A stretch of 64,000 bases of DNA from Paraconexibacter sp040581415 (GCF_040581415.1 NZ_CP114014.1:2914001-2978000), one strand, 5' to 3'. Positions 25,283 through 33,479 are shown, counted from the stretch's first letter. A program made the numbers and translations. Notes: generated by a model from the letters alone, not told the origin.

Positions 25283-25714
25283 ATGGCCATGAAGAGCACG
25301 CGCAGCGCGACCGACGGCCGTTCGTGGCTCCGGCTCCTAGTCGTTGCTGTGTGTTCCGTCGGTGTAGCGGCCTGCAGCGAGGAGCAGCGCACCTTCGTAC
25401 CCAGCGCCGTGCAACGGACGCTGCCCGTAGGGCTTGACACAGCAAGCGCGGAGCTCTGCCCTGGTCGCCTTCCGCCCGGCGAGGGCGCCGAGATCCGACG
25501 GAGGGCGCTCGCCCGGGTCGACGCGCTCCTTCGCGCCTATGAGCGATATCCCGACCACTACGCCATCGCTGACACGAGCTCCCCGGACGACGGGCCAAGC
25601 ACCACGGACGTCACGGTCCGCGTGTTTGCTAGGACTTGGGCACGCGGCGCGTACTGCGACCCCAAGACACGCGCCCGCATGCTTCGAGTTGTCGGCCACA
25701 TCCAGGAACCGTAG
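25283..25714 (+). CDS. lipoprotein, duplicated cassette (copy A)
   Basis: 143 residues from ATG 25283 (ATG 25289 also possible). Signal peptide LLVVAVCSVGVAAC with lipobox. The mature part is helical (GEGAEIRRRALARVDALLRA) with YPDHYAIADTSSPDD and one pair of cysteines (LCPGRLPP, GAYCDPKTRA). About 90 percent identical to 40078-40509. Function unknown. Confidence 0.7.
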   Translation: MAMKSTRSATDGRSWLRLLVVAVCSVGVAACSEEQRTFVPSAVQRTLPVGLDTASAELCPGRLPPGEGAEIRRRALARVDALLRAYERYPDHYAIADTSSPDDGPSTTDVTVRVFARTWARGAYCDPKTRARMLRVVGHIQEP

Positions 25715-25758
25715 CTCCCGCACCACCAAGGCCGGACGCGCCCGGCGCAGGCGGATCT

Positions 25759-25790
25759 GACCCACGGAAGGCGGGCGTCCCCAGGTTCAA
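25759..25790 (+). repeat. attC-like repeat
   Basis: GACC 25759-25762 pairs with GGTT 25784-25787; GG 25766-25767 with CC 25779-25780. Only about 30 bases separate it from the next copy, so the cassette between them has no gene. Confidence 0.6.
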
Positions 25791-25817
25791 CGCCCCGTGC
25801 GTCGCTGTCATACGCAT

Positions 25818-25846
25818 GAACCCGCCGAGCGTCCGGTGAGGGTTCC
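25818..25846 (+). repeat. attC-like repeat, perfect arms
   Basis: GAACCC 25818-25823 pairs with GGGTTC 25840-25845; CCG 25825-25827 pairs with CGG 25834-25836. Model copy of the family. Confidence 0.9.
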
Positions 25847-25928
25847 GAACCGTGCACGCCCCCCTCGTGCCAGCGCGCACTCGTTTCGCGGCGCGTCGAG
25901 GGAAGGCCGTTGGCATAGGCTCGCGCCT

Positions 25929-26246
25929 ATGCGTGCCGCCATCGTGGCCACAGTCGTACCAGCCCTCATCGCCCTCACCGTTGCTGGCTGTGACAGCTAC
26001 GACGACCACCTCGGTGGCGCGCCCGAGGTCCGCGGCCAGGACAACGTGCGTGCCGTTCGTGAGCTGCAGCGCGCGGGCTGGAAGGTGACCTTCTGCGGGA
26101 AGCCGTCCCTGGCCCTCTTCGGCAACTTCAGCCCCGGGGATATCCGGGTTGTGCGTGAGCGAAAGATCGCAAGCCGGCACGTCGATCTCGAGGTCGAGTT
26201 CCGCGGCAGCAACACGTGCGACGAGGAAGGCACCCGGCCGCGCTAA
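25929..26246 (+). CDS. lipoprotein with PASTA-like domain
   Basis: 105 residues from ATG 25929. Lipobox LTVAGC, then PEVRGQDNVRAVRELQRAGW and KVTFCGKPS, the layout of a PASTA domain (VPDVxGxxxxxAxxxLxxAGxxV). The lipoprotein at 57275 is a homologue (DAPDVRGTDLIAALETLRAA). PASTA domains bind cell-wall fragments in kinases and PBPs; here the domain is on a small lipoprotein, so the role is open. Confidence 0.65.
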   Translation: MRAAIVATVVPALIALTVAGCDSYDDHLGGAPEVRGQDNVRAVRELQRAGWKVTFCGKPSLALFGNFSPGDIRVVRERKIASRHVDLEVEFRGSNTCDEEGTRPR

Positions 26247-26293
26247 CCGGGCCGGAGCGCACCGATGACCGCCACCGCCGAGACTGATCGTGC

Positions 26294-26340
26294 AACTAAG
26301 CGGCGGGACCACGTCCGGTTGGGGTTCCGAAGCGGACGGC
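26294..26340 (+). repeat. attC-like repeat (left end of duplicated cassette B)
   Basis: AAC 26294-26296 pairs with GTT 26324-26326; GGAC 26306-26309 with GTCC 26313-26316. Identity with copy A starts at GGTTCCG 26323. Confidence 0.9.
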
Positions 26341-26407
26341 CTCGTGACAATCCGGCATCGCGTACCAGTCTCTAGCCCAAGACCGCCCGGCGCGGGATAC
26401 TCAGCGC

Positions 26408-26830
26408 GTGCTGGACGACGACGTGGTTCTTGCCGACCTTGCTGTCGTTCTGCCACAAGCGGTCCCTCCAGCCGACATGAGCTGGTATTTGGATACCGAC
26501 GGACGGCCGTTGCTGTACGTCGCGTTTGGGGACGCGCGCGAGTGGATCGAGAAGAACGTCCTGGTTCACGCGTACGTGAGTGAGCCGCGCACGAGCGTTC
26601 GGCCCGCGCATCGCGCAACGTTCGTCGAGTTCTGGGAGCTCGTCGAACGTGCGGCCGAAGACGCTGATCGAGACCGTCGTCTGCTCCTGATGATCGAGCT
26701 GTACGAGCATGTCGGCTGGACCGACGACGTCCTGGCGTATCTCGGCCCGAACGCGCTCGAACTCCTTGACGCCGCGCGCACCGAGTTGGCTCATAGCGCT
26801 CGTCAGATCGGCCGTTGGGCAGCACCGTGA
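26408..26830 (+). CDS. hypothetical protein, duplicated cassette copy B
   Basis: 140 residues from GTG 26408, almost identical to 18996-19418 including the 5' untranslated region and the following repeat arm. The small number of differences suggests a recent copy event. Function unknown. Confidence 0.7.
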   Translation: MLDDDVVLADLAVVLPQAVPPADMSWYLDTDGRPLLYVAFGDAREWIEKNVLVHAYVSEPRTSVRPAHRATFVEFWELVERAAEDADRDRRLLLMIELYEHVGWTDDVLAYLGPNALELLDAARTELAHSARQIGRWAAP

Positions 26831-26896
26831 ACCGCCTACAAGACACGTCGAGGCCGAGCGGCGTGGGGCGTCCGCTGAGGGTTCGCGACCGGACGC
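26829..26896 (+). repeat. attC-like repeat (right end of duplicated cassette B)
   Basis: GAACC 26829-26833 pairs with GGTTC 26880-26884; second hairpin GCGTCCG 26868-26874 with CGGACGC 26890-26896, whose right arm belongs to the next cassette. Identity with copy A ends at 26885. Confidence 0.9.
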
Positions 26897-26936
26897 TGCG
26901 AACGGGTAGGTGCTGTTCTAACGACGAAGCGCTTGG

Positions 26937-29285
26937 TCAACGGCGGCTAAGCGGTACTCGCTTGACGACCGTCCGGCCGTTGCGCTGGTGCGAGGTCGCG
27001 ACGATCTCGCCGCCGTAGAACGGACCGTCGTAGACCGCGAGGAACACGCCGCTGCGAGGGTCGGGGACGAGCGTGCGCACGTCGCGTGGGGTGCGGAGCG
27101 TGATGCTGGTGACGCTCTTGAGTGCGATTCCCGTGATCGTCGTGCGGCCGGGGAGCGTGCGCCGGGCGATCTGCGCCGGGGTAGTGGGACCTGTGTCGCG
27201 CTGGGTCTGGTCGGCGGCGGACCGGACCTCGACGATGACCGGGTGGCCGGGCGAGAGGAAATTCGCGCCGGTGCCGCCTACCGCTGCCGAGCCGGGGCCT
27301 GGGTATACCTGTGCACGGCCGTCCGCGACGGACGCTAGACGACCGCCGACGAGCCGGCCAACGTAGCGACAGGGTGCGGTCTTCGGTGATGGACCGCGCT
27401 GGGACGGTCGCCGTATCGACTGCACGATGGACGCGGACGTGGTGCCGATGCCGGCGATCCAGGTTGGTCCGCCGTCGGGATCGGCGACCCGGACCGGGGG
27501 TGACCCGATGCGGCATGCGGCCTCGCTGACCTCGCTGCGTGAGGTCCGGACTGCTCCCGTCGCGCGGACCTGCCGTACCCGCAGGTCCGCGCCCGCGAAG
27601 CGCGGATCGAGGACGAGCAGGAACGACCCGTGCGGCCCGAGGGCCAGCGCCCGTGGGGCGCCGGCTCCGAGGAGCTCGGCTGAGCGGACGTTGTCGCCGA
27701 GGAGGCCGGCGACGACGACGCGGACAGGCTTCGGTTCGAGAGCGCCAGGGTCGTCGACATACGTGAGCACGGCCGGTACGGCCGGGTGTGTCGCAAGCCA
27801 GTCCGGTCCGTTGCAGCGCCCGTCCGGCTGGCCGGCGCCGACGGCCCTGGTACGGCCGCCGTCGAGTGGTTCACGGAGGCTGTTTCCGGTGCCGCGTTGT
27901 CCGACAGCGAAGCACAGCAGGTCGCGGCCGTATCCGCGGGGAGCGTTGGTCCGGGCGTCGATGCGGGCTTTCCATGTGCGGATGCTCCAGGCCGGGCCGC
28001 CGGCGACGTCTTCGGCGTCCGCGCCCTCTTCGACGGTTCCGGCGATCAGGCGGAACGGGTCGGGCTGCGATTGTGCGGCCAGGACGCTGGCGACTGAGCG
28101 CCATGCCGGGACCGGCGGCGTGGCCAGGCGTTGTCCGCGGCGCCCGACGGCGGTCGTGCCGCGCAGTGTGCGGTTGCCGATCCGGACTGAGAGCCGTCGA
28201 GGATCGACCTGACCGGGGAGCACGGCCATGAACGCGCCGGTCGCGCGGTCGACGGCGACCTTTGCGCTGGCCCCGAGGACGGTGACTTTCTGTGCGCCGC
28301 CGGTGGCGCCCCAGACGATCGTCCGCGAGACATTCGGCCCCCAGAAGAACGCGTAGGGCACGCCGACGCGGGGAACGTACGGCACAAACCGCTGAGTTGC
28401 TACGAACGCGGTGCCGCGCGGGCCGCAGCGCACCGGGACCTGGGCAGTGCTGAGGCCGAGGTAGCGGCTCGGAGTAGGCGAATCCGGGCCCTTGGTCCGG
28501 TTGCCGACCACGCAGCGCAGGTCCGGTCGGCGAGCAGGCGTAGCTTCGACTGCCCACGGCGCGCCGCCTGACGGGTCGGCCGCGAGCGTCTGCCCGGTGT
28601 CGGCGAACCGCAAGGTGCGGCTGCCGCCACCGGCGAGCGTCGCCGTCACCCGCGGGCGGACCGCATCGGGCTGGCCGGTGAAGATCGCCAGGAACGCACG
28701 GCCGGGCCCGAGCTGCAGCGGGCGTGAGCTGCCCGCCGCGGCCACGCGCACCGTGCGTACACCGCGGCCCGCGACGCCGCTGACGACGGTAATCCCGGTC
28801 GTCCCGGACCGCCCCCGAAAGCCACGCGCACCGGCCAGCGTGAAGCCGTCCTGCTGCGCAACCGAGCAGGCGTCGGCGGCGCCCGCCCGGAGAGCGTGGA
28901 AGGTGCCGTCGAGCCCGACGATGCCGAGCTCACCGTCGAAGACCTGCCCGACGGTCGCGCAGACCGCACCCGTCCGGCTGCGCGAGGTGCGCACGTCCCA
29001 TACCGGCCCGCCGTCGGGTGCAGTGACGTTCAGCCCGTTCAGGACGGCGGTACCGGCGCGGGGGGTGAGCTCCGGCGGTACGTCGCTCCCGCGCGGCGTC
29101 GGGAGCGGGTCGCCACGCTTGATGATCGCCGCCGCCGCGACGGCGACGCCGGTCGCGGTCAGGAGCCCGAGCAGCGCGAACAGGACGGTCCGCCGAAGCG
29201 ACCGTGCTTGGCCGGCACCCCGGCGGCCCTCGGCGTCGTGAGCGGCCCGGCTCAGTTCGTCGCCGAGCTCGTCGAGGATCCTCAT
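26937..29285 (-). CDS. very large membrane-anchored partner of ECF sigma factor
   Basis: 782 residues; ATG 29285 overlaps the sigma TGA. Short cytoplasmic helix (LDELGDELSRAAHDAEG), membrane segment about 32-52 (TVLFALLGLLTATGVAVAAA), then three to four repeated extracytoplasmic beta-rich domains, each opening with a PDGGPxW element: APDGGPVWDVR, DVAGGPAWSIRT and DPDGGPTWIAG. The PDGGPxW repeat is also in the partner at 23684. Probably a sigma regulator with an expanded sensor; inferred. Confidence 0.75.
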   Translation of the reverse strand: MRILDELGDELSRAAHDAEGRRGAGQARSLRRTVLFALLGLLTATGVAVAAAAIIKRGDPLPTPRGSDVPPELTPRAGTAVLNGLNVTAPDGGPVWDVRTSRSRTGAVCATVGQVFDGELGIVGLDGTFHALRAGAADACSVAQQDGFTLAGARGFRGRSGTTGITVVSGVAGRGVRTVRVAAAGSSRPLQLGPGRAFLAIFTGQPDAVRPRVTATLAGGGSRTLRFADTGQTLAADPSGGAPWAVEATPARRPDLRCVVGNRTKGPDSPTPSRYLGLSTAQVPVRCGPRGTAFVATQRFVPYVPRVGVPYAFFWGPNVSRTIVWGATGGAQKVTVLGASAKVAVDRATGAFMAVLPGQVDPRRLSVRIGNRTLRGTTAVGRRGQRLATPPVPAWRSVASVLAAQSQPDPFRLIAGTVEEGADAEDVAGGPAWSIRTWKARIDARTNAPRGYGRDLLCFAVGQRGTGNSLREPLDGGRTRAVGAGQPDGRCNGPDWLATHPAVPAVLTYVDDPGALEPKPVRVVVAGLLGDNVRSAELLGAGAPRALALGPHGSFLLVLDPRFAGADLRVRQVRATGAVRTSRSEVSEAACRIGSPPVRVADPDGGPTWIAGIGTTSASIVQSIRRPSQRGPSPKTAPCRYVGRLVGGRLASVADGRAQVYPGPGSAAVGGTGANFLSPGHPVIVEVRSAADQTQRDTGPTTPAQIARRTLPGRTTITGIALKSVTSITLRTPRDVRTLVPDPRSGVFLAVYDGPFYGGEIVATSHQRNGRTVVKRVPLSRR

Positions 29286-29815
29286 GCGCCGCTCCTGCTC
29301 GAGTGCTCTAGGCCCTGAGCGAGTGCTCGTAGGCCTCGCGAGACGCGCGCGCGTGCGGTCGGCTCGGATACACCAAGCGTCCGGGCGACCTCATCATATG
29401 ATCGCTCCTCCACGACCCGCAGCCGCAGCGCCTCACGTTGATCGCCGCTCAAGCGGGCAAGCTCGTTCCCGATCGTCCGACGCAGCTCGGCCAAGCCAGC
29501 CCGGTCTTCGATCTCCTGCAGGTCGTCCTCGTGCATCTGCGGAACCGTCGCCCCGAGGGAGGCCAAAGCCTTGCGCTCCACCACGCCGCGACGGACGAAC
29601 CCAGCGAACTGCCGCCGCGCGATCGTTAGCAGCCACGCCCGCTCCTCCGGCGCGCTTGACCCACGAAACGACCGCCGATCACGGAACGCCTGCGCGAACG
29701 TCTCGGCCGTGAGCTCCAGCGCGAGCTCCGGATCGAGGGTTCGGCGGGCAAGGAACAACAGCACCATCTCTGACTCCCGGCGGTAGACCGCGTCGAACGC
29801 GTCGGCATCCTGCAT
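29282..29815 (-). CDS. ECF RNA polymerase sigma factor
   Basis: 177 residues from ATG 29815. Region 2 (FDAVYRRESEMVLLFLARR, ELTAETFAQAFRDRRSF, WLLTIARRQFAGFVRRG) and region 4 (LRLRVVEERSYDEVARTLG, TARARVSRGLRAL). Paralogue of 23103-23687. A GTCACAA motif lies 27 bases upstream. Confidence 0.92.
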   Translation of the reverse strand: MQDADAFDAVYRRESEMVLLFLARRTLDPELALELTAETFAQAFRDRRSFRGSSAPEERAWLLTIARRQFAGFVRRGVVERKALASLGATVPQMHEDDLQEIEDRAGLAELRRTIGNELARLSGDQREALRLRVVEERSYDEVARTLGVSEPTARARVSRGLRALAQGLEHSSRSGA

Positions 29816-29842
29816 CGTCTAAGAGTGGCGCGAGCGCAAACC

Positions 29843-29849
29843 TTGTGAC
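29843..29849 (-). promoter_or_regulatory. GTCACAA motif upstream of sigma gene
   Basis: Minus strand reads CGTCACAAGGTTTGCG, 27 bases before ATG 29815; nearly the same heptamer and spacing as at 23068 and 40728. Confidence 0.45.
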
Positions 29850-29952
29850 GAGCGATCGTCCCGATCCTCACGCCAGAACGTCGAATTGCCGACTTGGCCC
29901 GCCTGCCGGTCACGACCGCTCACGCCCGGCGCGCGTCGACACGCTGCGCGCG

Positions 29953-29994
29953 CGCTAGCGCATGGAGCAATACGTCAGCGGGTAGCGGTTCCCC
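29953..29994 (+). repeat. attC-like repeat
   Basis: CGCTA 29953-29957 pairs with TAGCG 29983-29987. Core CAGCGGGTAGCGGTTCCCC. Confidence 0.65.
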
Positions 29995-30038
29995 GGACCG
30001 CTTAGGCGCGCCTTCTCAGGATCCGATTCGCGGGTTGT

Positions 30039-30082
30039 GACCGCCGCCCCGGCAGGACGATGAAGTGTCCGGTAGAGGTTAG
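30039..30082 (+). repeat. attC-like repeat
   Basis: GACC 30039-30042 pairs with GGTT 30077-30080; GGAC 30055-30058 pairs with GTCC 30067-30070. No gene fits between this copy and the previous one. Confidence 0.7.
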
Positions 30083-30097
30083 TTCGTGAAGCGTCAA

Positions 30098-30331
30098 CTA
30101 AGTGCGCCGGCTGCTGAGCAGGACCACGGCTCCGTAGGCGATGGTCGTAACTGCCGCGAACGCGACCGCGGCGAACCAGAGCCAGTCCAGCAGGACGCCG
30201 TCGTCGCACCGCGCGTCCTCGGTGTACTCCAAGACAGTCTTCGGGCAGCTATCCGGCAAGGCGAAGACCGAGACGCGCAGGCCGTAGTACGCCAGAAGCA
30301 CTACCCAAATCACCAGCAGAACGCGCGCCAC
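30098..30331 (-). CDS. small two-helix membrane protein
   Basis: 77 residues from ATG 30331. Membrane segments LLVIWVVLLAYYGLRVSVFA and LLDWLWFAAVAFAAVTTIAY flank a loop with two cysteines. Function unknown. Confidence 0.6.
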   Translation of the reverse strand: MARVLLVIWVVLLAYYGLRVSVFALPDSCPKTVLEYTEDARCDDGVLLDWLWFAAVAFAAVTTIAYGAVVLLSSRRT

Positions 30332-30363
30332 GTCGGCAGCCTAGCCGCGTCACCATGCCGATC

Positions 30364-30393
30364 ACCGTCGTCCGAGGCCCGCTGACGGTTCCT
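30364..30393 (+). repeat. attC-like repeat
   Basis: ACCGTC 30364-30369 pairs with GACGGT 30384-30389. Core GGCCCGCTGACGGTTCC. Confidence 0.65.
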
Positions 30394-30420
30394 CTCTGTG
30401 CCCAGGATGCTGGATTGCTG

Positions 30421-30663
30421 TCAGTCGCAAGACCGATCAAACGCCTTGACGAGCAGGCTCGCGAGCCAGCCCACCGCGCCCGAGACGACCACGCTCACGA
30501 CGAAGGGCCACGGCGCCGCCCGCTCAAGCCACAAGGTCGTGTCCGAGCAGACCTCATAACACGACACCTCTCCGGCAGCAAGGACGGCTCCGATCAGGAG
30601 CACTAGCCACGTCAGTCCGGCTGCCACGAGGAAAACCACGAGCCGCAGAACGGTCCAGAACAT
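30421..30663 (-). CDS. small two-helix membrane protein
   Basis: 80 residues from ATG 30663. Membrane segments about 6-28 and 52-72 with a cysteine-containing loop (VSCYEVCSD). The layout matches the protein at 30098, and the two may be distantly related. Function unknown. Confidence 0.6.
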   Translation of the reverse strand: MFWTVLRLVVFLVAAGLTWLVLLIGAVLAAGEVSCYEVCSDTTLWLERAAPWPFVVSVVVSGAVGWLASLLVKAFDRSCD

Positions 30664-30732
30664 CTGATCAGGCTACGCGCTCAGTAATGGCGCTCTGTGC
30701 GCTCCGCTACCCCACGCGGCGCGGTTCATGCT

Positions 30733-30765
30733 GAAGCGCTCCCCGGCCGTTCGGCAGTGGTTCCC
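30733..30765 (+). repeat. possible attC-like repeat
   Basis: Core GCCGTTCGGCAGTGGTTCCCGG; arms weak. Placed between two genes. Confidence 0.35.
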
Positions 30766-30896
30766 GGTCGGACAGCCGCCCCGGATGTGGTGCGCGCGTG
30801 CGACCGGCACGCCAGCCTGTCCTTGGTCTGTGGTCGGGGTGCCGGCAGTCCGCATCGTCTGGAGTCAGTCGGACGTGAGTTCGCCTGCGGGGCCGC

Positions 30897-31310
30897 TCAC
30901 TCGCGCGGCAGGTACTCGCCGCGCGCGATGGCAGCAAGCGACGCTTGGTCCGTAGGCCGCTCTCTCGGCGGCACGTCGATCCGAACGGCCGCGATGACCT
31001 GGTCGGCCACAGGATCGAGCAGCACCGTCCAGGAGTTACGCGCGGTATGAAAGCCGGCCAGGCGGACCGGGGCTGCGTGCCGACTCCGCAGGACGCCGAT
31101 GAACGCGTCGAATCCGGCACAAGGCGGGACGCCCTCCTCGCGCCAACGAGCATGCCGCACCGAGTACGTGTGCAGGAGCTCCTTCGCGGGTACCGACCTC
31201 GGGCCCGAGACCGTGGTCGCGAGGGCGAGGTCATCACCGATACCGCGGGGCACCGTCGGGGCGACATCCGTCAATGCCCGCCGAAGCGAGTCCTCGTCCA
31301 CGTGGCTCAC
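30897..31310 (-). CDS. hypothetical protein
   Basis: 137 residues from GTG 31310 (ATG 31328 also possible, closer to the repeat). Contains RGIGDDLALATTVSGPRSVP, GVPPCAGFDAFIGVL and VADQVIAAVRIDVPP. Cytosolic alpha/beta layout, no recognised family. Confidence 0.55.
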   Translation of the reverse strand: MSHVDEDSLRRALTDVAPTVPRGIGDDLALATTVSGPRSVPAKELLHTYSVRHARWREEGVPPCAGFDAFIGVLRSRHAAPVRLAGFHTARNSWTVLLDPVADQVIAAVRIDVPPRERPTDQASLAAIARGEYLPRE

Positions 31311-31331
31311 CGCTACAGCATCGCGCACGAT

Positions 31332-31363
31332 GACCCGGCTGCCAACGTCCGGTGGGGGTTGCG
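31332..31363 (+). repeat. attC-like repeat
   Basis: GACC 31332-31335 pairs with GGTT 31357-31360; CGG 31336-31338 with CCG 31349-31351. AAC 31344-31346 is an alternative left arm. Confidence 0.75.
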
Positions 31364-31445
31364 GAGCGGCCGTGGTTACCTACTACCTCGGCCATCCTCC
31401 CACGGCAACAGGGCAGGGTCGGCTTGAGCCATCGCGGGGTCCCGA

Positions 31446-31664
31446 TCAAGGACGAACTTGGGGTGAACGGTCACGCGGACTCCCCGCGTCGTGCCTCAGC
31501 AGGAACACCATGAACTTCGGGATCGACGACGCCACGACGTAGTCGAGCTTCGACGGGTCCTCCGCGCAATCAACGAAATTGATCGGATGCTCGGTGATCC
31601 GCTCGAGCGCGCGGAGGATGTACGCGTTGCCGCATCCGTCGCCGGCTCTAGGGACCGAGCCCAA
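31446..31664 (-). CDS. small hypothetical protein, possibly truncated
   Basis: 72 residues. The middle (YILRALERITEHPINFVDC then LDYVVASSIPKFMVFLLRHD) looks like real protein, while the ends are low-complexity and the start is uncertain. It could be the remnant of a longer gene. Not recognised. Confidence 0.4.
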   Translation of the reverse strand: MGSVPRAGDGCGNAYILRALERITEHPINFVDCAEDPSKLDYVVASSIPKFMVFLLRHDAGSPRDRSPQVRP

Positions 31665-31696
31665 CGCCCGCCAGTCGTCGACGGCTGCGTGAGCGT

Positions 31697-31724
31697 CGCG
31701 GAGAGCCGCGCGTCGATCCGTTCC
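31697..31724 (+). repeat. attC-like repeat
   Basis: GCGGA 31698-31702 pairs with TCCGT 31717-31721 (G-T included). Core GCGTCGATCCGTTCC. Confidence 0.55.
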
Positions 31725-31727
31725 TGA

Positions 31728-32300
31728 TCAGAAGACGTCGTAGGTCTGGGCGCTCAACGTGAATCCGTGACCTCGTCCGTTGCGGCAGGTCACGCCGGAG
31801 GTCCTCGATGTGCAGGTGATGCCGCCGCGGGTCACGGACTGTCCGTACGCCAGTCGGCGCAGGCCCGGCGGGGGGAGCGCGGTGTCACCAGCGCAGACAA
31901 CCCGACCAGCACCGGCTGAGGTCACCTCGAGGCCCTGCCCGTAGTCGTACTCGCAGCTCGCCGGCTTCGCAGGCGCCGACCACGACTTCGTCTTGATGTC
32001 GCATCTCGCGTAACTCGGTCCGACCGCGCAGCCGATGTTGCGAGAGGGCGACGCGAACGACGTCAAATCGTCCACTGGGGATGGGCGGACAGCCTCGCTC
32101 GGCTCGACGCTACCGCTGCCAGGAACCTCTACGATCTTGCCGGACTCTTGACCTGCGCCAGTAGCCTCGGTGATCGTCACGGTCGTCGGCTTGGCTGCGA
32201 CGGTTACCGTCGCCGCGCCGTCACCGCCGCACCCCGACGCGACCAGCGCCAGCCCGATCGTGAGGAGCGAGGCGGTGCGAACACTGATGGTAGGAGTCAC
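31728..32300 (-). CDS. DUF6636 lipoprotein
   Basis: 190 residues from ATG 32300. Lipobox ALVASGC, threonine-rich linker, then the DUF6636 pattern: FASPSRNIGCAVGPSYARCD, SWSAPAKPASCEYDYGQG, VCAGDTALPPPGLRRLAYG, ITCTSRTSGVTCRNGRGHGF. Six cysteines probably form disulphides. DUF6636 proteins are exported actinobacterial proteins of unknown function. Confidence 0.85.
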   Translation of the reverse strand: MTPTISVRTASLLTIGLALVASGCGGDGAATVTVAAKPTTVTITEATGAGQESGKIVEVPGSGSVEPSEAVRPSPVDDLTSFASPSRNIGCAVGPSYARCDIKTKSWSAPAKPASCEYDYGQGLEVTSAGAGRVVCAGDTALPPPGLRRLAYGQSVTRGGITCTSRTSGVTCRNGRGHGFTLSAQTYDVF

Positions 32301-32478
32301 GCGCGCATCCTACGGTCGTGAGCTCGCTGCACCCGTGCACCGGGGCGCGCACACTGTGCCAGCGGTCCCCGGCCTCCTCAGGCGGACTGTCGGGAGGCGC
32401 AGTGCCGCGCGTCCCGACGGCACCCGCCCGGTGTCCCTCGGACGCCGCGGGCGCCCGCTTGTCTTCAGCACCGTCGTC

Positions 32479-32506
32479 AAGCCTGGCTACGCCCGATAGC
32501 CGTTCC
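32479..32506 (+). repeat. attC-like repeat
   Basis: GGCT 32485-32488 pairs with AGCC 32498-32501; AA 32479-32480 opposite TT 32503-32504. Core ACGCCCGATAGCCGTTCCG. Confidence 0.55.
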
Positions 32507-32570
32507 GTTACGCGCGGGAGCCGCAGGTCGACCTGACTCGTCCGCTGCAGGCTCTGCAACGTGCGCGGAT

Positions 32571-32897
32571 TCACCACGCCCGGGCGAACGAGCCTGTCGC
32601 GCGGTAGCGAGCGACAGCAGTCTCCCAAGACTCCCCAGACCAGACCATATGAACCGGATCTCCCGAACGGGCGACGAAAATCGGACCACCTCCCCCGAGC
32701 GCGAAATCCTCGTCTCCCTCGACGTGACGTCGGTCGTCCCAAAAGAACACCCAGCCCTCCGTGAGTTCTTCCGTCATCTCGTCCGACACGATGAGGTCAA
32801 GGTCGGGTCCGCGTACCGGCTCGAGGGCGAGTTCCGCCAGAGCACGGGCCGCTTCAAAGGTGATGGTCACAGCACCAGAATCCCACGCGCGCATCAT
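32571..32897 (-). CDS. YrhB/Imm35-type immunity protein
   Basis: 108 residues from ATG 32897 (ATG 32894 and GTG 32870 are alternatives). ITFEAARALAELALE, DLIVSDEMTEELTEGWVFFW, DDRRHVEGDEDFALGGGGPI and FVARSGDPVHMVWSG follow the YrhB/Imm35 family: helix, strand, W-V-F, G-x-G-P. The protein at 62016 belongs to the same family. Small cytosolic proteins that accompany polymorphic toxins; no toxin is next to it here. Confidence 0.75.
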   Translation of the reverse strand: MMRAWDSGAVTITFEAARALAELALEPVRGPDLDLIVSDEMTEELTEGWVFFWDDRRHVEGDEDFALGGGGPIFVARSGDPVHMVWSGESWETAVARYRATGSFARAW

Positions 32898-32909
32898 GCC
32901 CGTGAATGT

Positions 32910-32936
32910 GGAGCCCGCGTCCGCCGAGGGTTCCCG
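32910..32936 (+). repeat. attC-like repeat
   Basis: Core GCGTCCGCCGAGGGTTCCC; GGA 32910-32912 region opposite TCC 32920-32922. Confidence 0.7.
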
Positions 32937-32962
32937 ACCGACCACGAAGCTAGCTTTGTCTT

Positions 32963-33313
32963 GTGCGGCTTCCACGCCCTCTGACCGCGGTGGAGCGAGC
33001 CGTCGCGTGGGAACTCTTGGAGAAGGCCCAAGCGCCGGAACTTCATCTGTTGGCAGCCCAACTCGACGCGGCAACGGTCGTCAACGAGTGCGAGTGCGTC
33101 TGTCCAACTGTGAGCATCGCCATCGACGCCTCGTCCGCTGAGCATGTCTCGTACTCCGCGCGCCCAGTAGCCACCGCCGACTATGACGGCGGAAGCGTCA
33201 TGGTCTGGATCGAAGACGGCTGGTTGAGCCACCTCGAGATCTATTGGTGGTCAGACAGGGCGCCGACCGAGTTCCCCGAACTCGCGCAGCTGACCGCACA
33301 CCGCCTCGGATGA
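32963..33313 (+). CDS. hypothetical protein
   Basis: 116 residues from GTG 32963. Helical opening (TAVERAVAWELLEKAQAPEL), strand VSIAIDASSAEHVSYSA, then GGSVMVWIEDGWLSHLEIYW ending TEFPELAQLTAHRLG. This order (W-I-E-D-G-W-L-S-x-L-E) recurs in small uncharacterised proteins; family name not recalled. Cytosolic. Confidence 0.65.
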   Translation: MRLPRPLTAVERAVAWELLEKAQAPELHLLAAQLDAATVVNECECVCPTVSIAIDASSAEHVSYSARPVATADYDGGSVMVWIEDGWLSHLEIYWWSDRAPTEFPELAQLTAHRLG

Positions 33314-33337
33314 CGAGGTCATCGAAGATCACGACCT

Positions 33338-33360
33338 GACCGGCGTCCGCCAAGGTTCCG
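33338..33360 (+). repeat. attC-like repeat, compact
   Basis: GACC 33338-33341 pairs with GGTT 33354-33357; GGC 33342-33344 with GCC 33349-33351 around GTCC. Shortest clean copy. Confidence 0.85.
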
Positions 33361-33479
33361 CACGCAGGCGAACCCCGGCCGAGCAGAAGATTCGAATCCG
33401 CTGAAGTCCTGGCGCAACCCGTTCCGGCCGTCGGCGTCGGCTCATTGGTTCTGGCCCCGGGATCGGTCAGGATCGCCCA

